From an uncultured bacterium (GTDB lineage Bacteria; Bacillota; Clostridia; Oscillospirales; Oscillospiraceae), in contig CAMCCC010000001.1 of the NCBI GenBank assembly GCA_945873205.1, positions 186,001-250,000 of the forward strand: a DNA stretch of 64,000 nt, read 5' to 3'. The notes under the pieces were generated by a model that was given only the letters and a program-made list of their open reading frames with translations, did no database searches and was not told the DNA's origin. This document shows, one piece after another, positions 57,385 to 64,000 of this stretch (its first letter is position 1; every line of letters begins with the position of its first letter). A program made the translations under genes and the position numbers.

Positions 57385-59596
57385 TTTCGATCACCGAATA
57401 CCATTTCTCCGCTACATTTTCCCGGGAGAATTGTTTTGCTTCTTCCATGGCTTTCTCCCCCATTCGGCGCAGCAGCGCAGGGTCAGCCATCATTTCCAGC
57501 ATCCGCTGCTCATAGAGGGCCTGGTCTCCTTCCGGCACCAGGTAGCCGTCCTGCCCCTGGTGGACGATGAAGCCGGGGCCTACCCGCACGTCATAGGCCA
57601 GGATGGGCAGGGCGCAGCTCTGGGCCTCCAGCAGCACAAAGGGGAAGCCCTCCGAGCGGGAGGACATGGCAAAGAAGGAGGCAGCGCACATCTCCTGCTC
57701 CACTTCCCTGCCGTTTTTCCGCCCGGCAAGGATGATGTATTCCTCAGCATCCAGCTCCCGCACCAGGGTGTGGAGCTTTTCCTCGTCCTCTCCGTCGCCC
57801 AGGATGCGAAGGGTCCAATCCGGGGCCCGGTCATGGATATGGGCAAACTGGCGGATCAGCAGGTCAAAGCGTTTGACTTCCGTAAGGCGGCCGGCGGCAA
57901 GGACGGTTTTTTCCCGTGGGGCGGCAAGCGGGTCGGCAGGATAACGCTCCAGGAAGTTGGGGATGTAGACCAGCCTGGTGTGGCTGTTATGCCCCTGCAT
58001 CAGCTCCGCCGCTTCTTTAACCAGCTGGGGCGTCAGCAAAGCCAGCACATCGATGCCGTCATACTGCTTCTGAAAGCCACGGACGTACTTCTTTTCAAAG
58101 CGGTGGTCATGGTGCAGCTGGCCGATTTTCAGCACCGCGGGGGCGCCGTATTTGGAAAGCTGCACGTTATCCTCATGGCGGGTGGTGATGAGCACACCGT
58201 CGGTGACGGACTGGATGATCCGTTTTACGGCCCGCTTTTTGCCCAGGAGGATCTTCACGCTGCGGATGCTCTCCCGCACAAAGCGGATGGGGTGCAGGCC
58301 ACGGAGGGTGGCCTTCCATTCCTCCCGGTTGGGAATATCCCGCAGCATGTACAGGACGTGCACCCGGCTGTCCACCGGGAAGGCCGGGGAGCCGGGCATA
58401 TTGTAGACGCTGAACAGGTTCACCTCATAGCGCTGGGCAAAGAGGTTGGCCATGCTGATGATAGCCTTTTCCACGCCGCCCACGCCCAGGTGCAGGGCGA
58501 TGATGTTGACGGTCTTTTTCCGGGGGGCCATTTCCACCTTGGGCTCCGCCAGCTGCTTGATGCGGCGGATGATCTCCGCGTTATATTCATGCAGATCATC
58601 CCGGGTTTTAGGCACGCGGCGGGCGGAGACAATGGCGGAGACGATATCCTCATACCCTTCCAGGCCCTCGCTGTATTTTTCCAGGTTCTTGGTGCAATAC
58701 AGGGGCAGGCCCAGGGCCTTGGCCTCCATCACATTCAATGGCTGGCCCTCATAGCGGGAGGTAGAGACGAAGGCATCCATCTTGTCCATGTACTGGAAGG
58801 GATTGGTCTGCTGGCCCAGGAAAGTGACCTTATCCGTCAGGCCCAGGCTGTCCCGCTGGTACTCCAGAAAGAAGCGCTTATCCCCGTCGCCGATGATATA
58901 CAGGTGCAAATCATCCCGCTGGCGGCTGGCCCTGGCGAAAACATCCAGCATGATGTCGTAGCCCTTCTGGTGGCAGAGGCGGCCAATGGCCACAAAGTTC
59001 ATTTTATTGGGGTCCGGGGCAAAATCCGTGGTCTCCCGGGCTTTGGTATAGATTTCACCTGTATCAATGGTGTTTTGGATGACGGTGAACTTGGCCGGGT
59101 CAAAGATGCCGGCGCTGGCCATGAAGGGCTCGATCACGCCCTGAGATACCCCCACAAAGCCATCATAATACTTGAATTTATCCTTAAAGTTATGCCACAG
59201 CACCCGGTACTTCCATTCATTCTCCAGCTTGACGGAGACATTGTTATGGATCCACATGACCCGGCGCCTGGCAGGAACGGTGAGCGCCCCCAGGGCGCAG
59301 GAGAACTGGTAGGAATTGAAGTCCACTGCCAGGTCATACTCCCCGCAATCCCCAAAGTCCAGGCTGACCATGGTTTTGGCGGTATCAAAGGGGATAAAGG
59401 AGCAGATGCGGGGAATGTGCTTCAGATACTTGATATTCAACTGGGGCGGGAAATCCACCTTCCAGAAAGAGCGCCTGTCCGACAGGTAGAGGTCCACCTG
59501 AAAATGCTCATAATCAAAATTCCGCAGGAGGTTCACCAGAGACTTCTGGATGCCGCCCACGTCAAGATTATCCTGAAAGAATGCGATTCTTTTCAT
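57374..59596 (-). CDS. Two-domain family 4 glycosyltransferase
   Basis: Two GT4 units: MKRIAFFQDNLDVGGIQKSLVNLL..IGRLCHQKGYDIMLDVF..VMEAKALGLPL and VNIIALHLGVGGVEKAIISMANLF..AGRLTEVKRFDLLIRQF..SSRSEGFPFVLLEAQSCALPI. Confidence 0.9.
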   Translation of the reverse strand: MKRIAFFQDNLDVGGIQKSLVNLLRNFDYEHFQVDLYLSDRRSFWKVDFPPQLNIKYLKHIPRICSFIPFDTAKTMVSLDFGDCGEYDLAVDFNSYQFSCALGALTVPARRRVMWIHNNVSVKLENEWKYRVLWHNFKDKFKYYDGFVGVSQGVIEPFMASAGIFDPAKFTVIQNTIDTGEIYTKARETTDFAPDPNKMNFVAIGRLCHQKGYDIMLDVFARASRQRDDLHLYIIGDGDKRFFLEYQRDSLGLTDKVTFLGQQTNPFQYMDKMDAFVSTSRYEGQPLNVMEAKALGLPLYCTKNLEKYSEGLEGYEDIVSAIVSARRVPKTRDDLHEYNAEIIRRIKQLAEPKVEMAPRKKTVNIIALHLGVGGVEKAIISMANLFAQRYEVNLFSVYNMPGSPAFPVDSRVHVLYMLRDIPNREEWKATLRGLHPIRFVRESIRSVKILLGKKRAVKRIIQSVTDGVLITTRHEDNVQLSKYGAPAVLKIGQLHHDHRFEKKYVRGFQKQYDGIDVLALLTPQLVKEAAELMQGHNSHTRLVYIPNFLERYPADPLAAPREKTVLAAGRLTEVKRFDLLIRQFAHIHDRAPDWTLRILGDGEDEEKLHTLVRELDAEEYIILAGRKNGREVEQEMCAASFFAMSSRSEGFPFVLLEAQSCALPILAYDVRVGPGFIVHQGQDGYLVPEGDQALYEQRMLEMMADPALLRRMGEKAMEEAKQFSRENVAEKWYSVIENEE

Positions 59597-59701
59597 TCAG
59601 ACACCCTCACAAATCATTCGTACGTCAGTTCATTTTACCGCAAAAGCAGCATTCTGTAAAGTTCGGAATTTATTTTGCACAAACAGCAGCGCAAAACAAA
59701 A

Positions 59702-59725
59702 GGCAGCCCCGAAAACGGGACTGCC
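59702..59725 (-). terminator. Terminator of rplS
   Basis: GGCAGCCCCG-AAAA-CGGGACTGCC, minus strand followed by TTTTGTTTTG. Confidence 0.75.
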
Positions 59726-59736
59726 ATTTTGCTTTG

Positions 59737-60078
59737 TCAGATGCGCTCCTTGACCTTGGCCTTCTTGCCCACGCGGTCACGCAGGTAGTACAGCTTGGCC
59801 CGACGGACCTTGCCCTTGCGGACGGTGGTGACAGAGACGATGGAGGGAGAATGCACGGGGAAGACCTTCTCGCAGCCGACGCCGTAAGAGATGCGGCGGA
59901 CGGTGATGGTCTCATTGATGCCGCCATGCTTCTTGGCAATGATGGTGCCTTCGAAAGCCTGGGTGCGCTCACGGTTGCCTTCCTTGACCAGAACCTGAAC
60001 ACGGACGGTGTCGCCCACGTTCATCTCAGGCAGTTCAGGCTTCATGTACTTCTCGCTGAGAATTTTGACCAGATCCAT
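59737..60078 (-). CDS. rplS: 50S ribosomal protein L19
   Basis: [61 protein letters not shown]. Confidence 0.98.
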   Translation of the reverse strand: MDLVKILSEKYMKPELPEMNVGDTVRVQVLVKEGNRERTQAFEGTIIAKKHGGINETITVRRISYGVGCEKVFPVHSPSIVSVTTVRKGKVRRAKLYYLRDRVGKKAKVKERI

Positions 60079-60084
60079 AATCTA

Positions 60085-60180
60085 ATCCTTCCTTCATATA
60101 GACGTTCTTACCGGAGGGCCTTCGCCTCGGCAGCGGACCGCCTTTCTATACCGCTGTGCGCTTTACCGCACAAGCCTTGG
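60085..60180 (-). ncRNA. Candidate L19 ribosomal-protein leader
   Basis: Minus strand CUUGUGCGguaaaGCGCACAGCGGuauagaaaggcggUCCGCUGCC: stems TGTGCG/CGCACA and CAGCGG/CCGCTG immediately upstream of rplS. Confidence 0.55.
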
Positions 60181-60181
60181 T

Positions 60182-60210
60182 ATGATAACACATTTTTCAG
60201 GGGATTGCAA
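60182..60210 (-). promoter_or_regulatory. Sigma-A promoter of rplS
   Basis: Minus strand TTGCAA, 17-nt spacer, TATCAT. Confidence 0.65.
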
Positions 60211-60225
60211 GGGCTTTTTCCTATT

Positions 60226-60885
60226 TTAGCGATAAATTTCCATATCGGCGTCATAGGTCTCCACGCGGGTAAACTTTGCAAAGTCCGGGGCCAGAGCCGG
60301 CGCCTTCTGGCGCAGGGCCTCGGCCAGCAGCTCCGGGTTCAGGGTAGGCTCCTGGGCGGAGATCACCGCTTCCAGGGTCACAGCCTGGTCTGCGGCAGTG
60401 AAAGCGATCTCCCGGATGGCGGGCTTGATGTCCGCCTCGCCAAAGCCCCGCTTGGTCTTTTTGGTGATGACGATCTCCGGCGCGGCAAAGAAGTTTCTCA
60501 ACTCCCCCGCCATAGCGGCAGGGTCCCGGTCATCGTATTCAAAAACGCCCTGAATCCGCAGGTATTTCAGTTGGGCCACCTTCCGCTGGGATTCATAGCA
60601 GTCCGTGACCACGATGCCCTCCGGCAGGACGGCGGTGAGCCGCCGGGGCAGTTCCTGCAGGTCCACGTCGGTTTTCAGCTTGAAGTCCATCAGCTCGCAC
60701 CGGCTGGCAGCCCCCACGGAAAGAGGGAGCAGAATGGAAATCTGGGGGTGGGGGTTGAAGCCCTCGGAATATTTCAAATCATACTCCGCCCGGGCAAAGG
60801 CCCGCTGCATGGTCTGCATCAGGTCCAGATGGGAGATATAAACGGCACGGCCGGTTTTTTCAAAGCGCAGGCGCAGCTTATCCAT
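60226..60885 (-). CDS. TIGR03936 / DUF2344 family protein
   Basis: DKLRLRFEKTGRAVYISHLDLMQTMQRAFARAEYDLKYSEGFNPHPQISILLPLSVGAAS. Confidence 0.92.
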   Translation of the reverse strand: MDKLRLRFEKTGRAVYISHLDLMQTMQRAFARAEYDLKYSEGFNPHPQISILLPLSVGAASRCELMDFKLKTDVDLQELPRRLTAVLPEGIVVTDCYESQRKVAQLKYLRIQGVFEYDDRDPAAMAGELRNFFAAPEIVITKKTKRGFGEADIKPAIREIAFTAADQAVTLEAVISAQEPTLNPELLAEALRQKAPALAPDFAKFTRVETYDADMEIYR

Positions 60886-62713
60886 CGCACTTTCCTCCTT
60901 TCAGCAGGCGGGCCGCCCCACAGGCAGAGCACTGCTTCCGGCAGTCTGGGGACAGGGCGGAAGCATAGCACTGCTGCCGCTCATGGAGCAGGTGGGCCTT
61001 GCGGACCCCCACATCGATCATATCCCAGGGCAGCAGCTCCTCCTCGCCCCGCTCCCGGGAGGCGTAAAAGTCCAGGTCCAGGCCGCACTTGGCAAAGGCA
61101 TCCACCCAGCGCTGGTAGCTGAAGTAATCGGACCAGGCCTCCAGGCGGCCGCCGTTTTTCCAGACTTCCTCAATGACGTCGCTCAGCTTCCGGTCACCCC
61201 GGGAGAGGGCGGCTTCGATGACACTGGTCTCGGCGTCATGCCAGTTGTAGGTCACGTTCCGGGCGGTGATGCTGGAACGGAGCAGCTCCACCCGGCGCAG
61301 GTACTCCTCCTTGCTGATCTGGGCCTCCCACTGGAAGGGGCTATGGGGCTTGGGGATGAAGCAGGAGGTGGAGATGGTGATCTTCACGCCCCGGTTCTTA
61401 TTGCTGGCATTCTGCCGCCAGCAATGCAGCACCTGGTTTGCCATCTCGGCGATGCCCACGATGTCCTCATCGGTCTCGGTGGGCAGGCCCAGCATATAAT
61501 AGAGCTTCACATTGTTCCAGCCGCCGGCAAAGGCGATGGCGCAGGTGTGGAGCAGGTCTTCCTCGGTGACGTTTTTATTGATGGCGTCCCGCAGGCGCTG
61601 GCTGCCCCCTTCCACGGCGAAGGTCAGGCCGCTTTTGCGCACCTTCTGCAGCTTCTCCATCAGCTCCATGGAGAAATTATCCGCCCGCAGGGAGGGCAGG
61701 GACAGGCCGATGCTGCGGCTTTCACAGTATTCCAGCATGCCGTCGCACAGCTGGTTCAGGTGCCGGTAGTCACTGGTGCTGAGGGAGAGCAGGGTCACAT
61801 CCTGGTGGCCGGTGTTTTTCAGGCACTCGATGCCCTGTTGGATCAGGGTCTCCGGCTTCTTGGCCCGGATGGGGCGGTAGATATGCCCCGCCTGGCAGAA
61901 GCGGCAGCCACGGACACAGCCGCGGAACAGCTCCAGATTCACCCGGTCATGCACCACCTCGGTGGAGGGGACGATGGGACTGGTGGGAAAGGGGGCTTTA
62001 TCGAAGTCAAGCACGATGCGTTTGGTGACCTTTTCCGGCGCGCCCTCCAGAGGGGTGATGCTATCCAGCGTACCGTCAGACTTATACTGGACGTCATAGA
62101 GGGAGGGCACATACACGCCGGGAATCCGGGCCGCCCGGATGAGGAAGTCCCGTTTGGTCCAGCCCTCCTGCTTGGCCTGGTGCAGCAGGGTCAGCAGTTC
62201 GTTATTCATTTCCTCCCCTTCGCCAATGACGAAGAGGTCCATGAAGTCCGCCACCGGCTCGGCATTCACAGCGGCGGAACCTCCGGCAAATACCAGGGGC
62301 AGAAGGTTCGGTCTGTCCTTGCTGCGCAGAGGCAGGCCTGCCATGTGCAGCATGTCCAGCACGGTGGTATAGGCCATCTCATAGCCCACGGAGAAGGCCA
62401 GGGCGTCAAACTGATCCAAACTGTCTCCGCTTTCCAGTGCATAGAGGGGCAGGCCGGCCTTGTTCATTTCCTCGTACATATCTCCCCAGGGGGCAAAGAC
62501 CCGTTCGCACCAGACAAAGTCCAAGCTGTTCATGGTATGGTAGAGGATGCTCATGCCCAGGTTGGACATGCCGATCTCATAGGTATCCGGGAAGCAGAAG
62601 GCCAGACGGATATCCACAGCAGCCTTATCCTTTATGATCTGGTTATACTCGCCCCCGGTATAGCGGGCCGGCTTCTGTACCCGGGGAAGGATTCGTTCAA
62701 GTCGTTTATCCAT
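60878..62713 (-). CDS. TIGR03960 family B12-binding-domain radical SAM protein
   Basis: MDKRLERILPRVQKPARYTGGEYNQIIKDKAAVDIRLAFCFPDTYEIGMSNLGM; FRGCVRGCRFCQAGHIYRPIR radical SAM CxxxCxxC. Confidence 0.94.
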   Translation of the reverse strand: MDKRLERILPRVQKPARYTGGEYNQIIKDKAAVDIRLAFCFPDTYEIGMSNLGMSILYHTMNSLDFVWCERVFAPWGDMYEEMNKAGLPLYALESGDSLDQFDALAFSVGYEMAYTTVLDMLHMAGLPLRSKDRPNLLPLVFAGGSAAVNAEPVADFMDLFVIGEGEEMNNELLTLLHQAKQEGWTKRDFLIRAARIPGVYVPSLYDVQYKSDGTLDSITPLEGAPEKVTKRIVLDFDKAPFPTSPIVPSTEVVHDRVNLELFRGCVRGCRFCQAGHIYRPIRAKKPETLIQQGIECLKNTGHQDVTLLSLSTSDYRHLNQLCDGMLEYCESRSIGLSLPSLRADNFSMELMEKLQKVRKSGLTFAVEGGSQRLRDAINKNVTEEDLLHTCAIAFAGGWNNVKLYYMLGLPTETDEDIVGIAEMANQVLHCWRQNASNKNRGVKITISTSCFIPKPHSPFQWEAQISKEEYLRRVELLRSSITARNVTYNWHDAETSVIEAALSRGDRKLSDVIEEVWKNGGRLEAWSDYFSYQRWVDAFAKCGLDLDFYASRERGEEELLPWDMIDVGVRKAHLLHERQQCYASALSPDCRKQCSACGAARLLKGGKCDG

Positions 62714-62742
62714 AGCGCACTCCATTCGATTATATCTTGCGT

Positions 62743-62771
62743 ATTCTATAATATTTTTCCCGGATTTACAA
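62743..62771 (-). promoter_or_regulatory. Promoter of the radical SAM-DUF2344 operon
   Basis: Minus strand TTGTAA, 17-nt spacer, TAGAAT. Confidence 0.55.
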
Positions 62772-62931
62772 GCCCTGTGTCGTGGATTGGAGAAAGGGGC
62801 TGTACAAAATCCATGGCCGCAGACTTTACGACGCCTGCGGCCACATGGCTGGTGCGGGATGCTTTCGGTTCCCGGCTTCAAAGAGTCCTTTCGGAATGCT
62901 TCCACTGCTGCTGACCACAGCCGGCAGCTCC

Positions 62932-63744
62932 TTAAAACGTCATGGTAAGTCCAACATGCAACTGGTCTATACGATCTCCCAATTCCTCACGCAAGATTTC
63001 ATAAGCCTTTTGGCCGGTGCAATGGCCGGTGCAAAGATAACTGATCTTTGTTTCACGGACCTTCTCAGCGAACGCCCGTACTTCTTTTTCTGTTTTGTTG
63101 TGGAGATGGAAGCCGCCGATCAATGCATACACCTGTTTATCCGGGAAGGTGGATTTCACTTCATCGATGATTGTGTATGCTCCCCCATGAGAACAGCTGT
63201 TGAAAATCACAAGCCCCTTATCCGTATCAAACACCAGACTCTGCTCATGAGAGAAATTATCAGGAACCCATTTTCTGGCGCTGCGGGTATACATGCGCTC
63301 CCGCTTTCCAATGCTTTCAAGGCCGGGTGTTTTATGGGCAATCAGATAAACGCCGTCGCAGAGTTGATAATCCCCCGGCACAAATGTAATTCTGTCCCGG
63401 TACTGATCAAATGTGCTTCTGGCAATCCCGATGTATTTATGAAAAATAAATGCTTTCAGGTAATATTTTTCAATGGCGCTTTCCTGAAGATAGAAGCTGG
63501 CTTTTTTATTCTTCTCAAAGAAATAGTCCATCCCATTGGAATGGTCGGAATGCGCATGGGACAGAACCGCCAGATCCACATCTTCTATTTTGACACCGTA
63601 AGCCTCCGCATTGCTCAAAAACAGATCGGACCCGCCGGAATCCAGAAGAATTTTCTTGTCATTGTATTCAATGTAGATACAGAGTCCCCATTCCCCTGCA
63701 ACATTTTTATCGGGAATGTTATCGACCAGTACTCTTGCTTTCAT
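62932..63744 (-). CDS. MBL-fold metallohydrolase
   Basis: LLDSGGSDLFL, LAVLSHAHSDHSNGMDYF (HxHxDH), IGGFHL, CTGHCTGQKAYEIL; start at MKARVLVDNIPDKNVAGEWGL proposed. Confidence 0.9.
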   Translation of the reverse strand: MKARVLVDNIPDKNVAGEWGLCIYIEYNDKKILLDSGGSDLFLSNAEAYGVKIEDVDLAVLSHAHSDHSNGMDYFFEKNKKASFYLQESAIEKYYLKAFIFHKYIGIARSTFDQYRDRITFVPGDYQLCDGVYLIAHKTPGLESIGKRERMYTRSARKWVPDNFSHEQSLVFDTDKGLVIFNSCSHGGAYTIIDEVKSTFPDKQVYALIGGFHLHNKTEKEVRAFAEKVRETKISYLCTGHCTGQKAYEILREELGDRIDQLHVGLTMTF

Positions 63745-63875
63745 TTTTACTTCATCACCTGTTCCAAACAAAATGGCTTTTTCTGCGCAATTGATCACTT
63801 GAGAATGTTTTCTTTGTTGGTTCATTATACTAAAACTCCATTGGCATTTCAATAATAATGTATTCAACGAAAAAA

Positions 63876-63897
63876 ATCACCGCCAAATGGCGGTGAT
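63876..63897 (-). terminator. Hairpin A of repeat element copy 2; T-tract on minus strand
   Basis: ATCACCGCC-AAAT-GGCGGTGAT; minus strand followed by TTTTTT. Confidence 0.65.
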
Positions 63898-63956
63898 ACG
63901 AATATAAAAAACGGCCGCAATGGAATTATAGGGTTTGATTTTTCCGGTCTCGGCTC

Positions 63957-64000
63957 ACCAAATCGAAGCCCAACGAAGTGGGTTCAATTTGGAAAGGAGG
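63957..64000. repeat. Hairpin B repeat, copy 2 (cut by window edge)
   Basis: ACCAAATCGAAGCCCAACGAAGTGGGTTCAATTTGGAAAGGAG aligns with copy 1 at 13304-13346, with stem-preserving changes. Confidence 0.55.

Noticed and set aside
57260-59659. 799-aa plus-strand ORF
   Set aside because: Shadow ORF opposite the two-domain GT4 gene.
60983-62914. 643-aa plus-strand ORF
   Set aside because: Shadow ORF opposite the radical SAM gene.

Overview
A 64 kb chromosomal window from a spore-forming member of the Clostridia (Firmicutes), most likely Oscillospiraceae-like; lineage is inferred from gene content. Most of it is densely packed housekeeping and sporulation genes, mainly on the minus strand: ligA, yunB, murD, rnpB, a folate operon (folE-HD-folP-folBK), two tRNAs, a divergent type IIA topoisomerase pair, bofA, paired mgtC genes, murF, an ispH-rpsA fusion, cmk, rluB, dacF-like, ytfJ, scpA/scpB, engB-lon-clpX-clpP-tig, rnhB, rbgA, lepB, a glycosyltransferase/polysaccharide cluster, rplS, and a B12-binding radical SAM gene. 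No CRISPR array, prophage or complete transposon was seen. Main unusual observations: (1) at the left edge, a chimeric ORF joining the N-terminus of a Bcp-type peroxiredoxin to the C-terminus of YaaA, with an apparent ATG->ATA start; (2) a perfect palindrome whose centre lies 41.5 bp upstream of the predicted TSS of a ferredoxin gene, next to a Crp/Fnr regulator gene; (3) a C-terminally truncated cotJC and a cotJA-cotJB fusion; (4) folP ends in TGA-C and folB-folK continues in the same frame with no canonical start codon in between; (5) an HD phosphohydrolase in the folate operon at the usual 'missing' FolQ step; (6) a covarying hairpin element present near tRNA-Leu and again at the right window edge; (7) a dacF-like start codon buried in an 18-bp hairpin. 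No search or folding program was run; all calls come from reading the sequence and the supplied ORFs.
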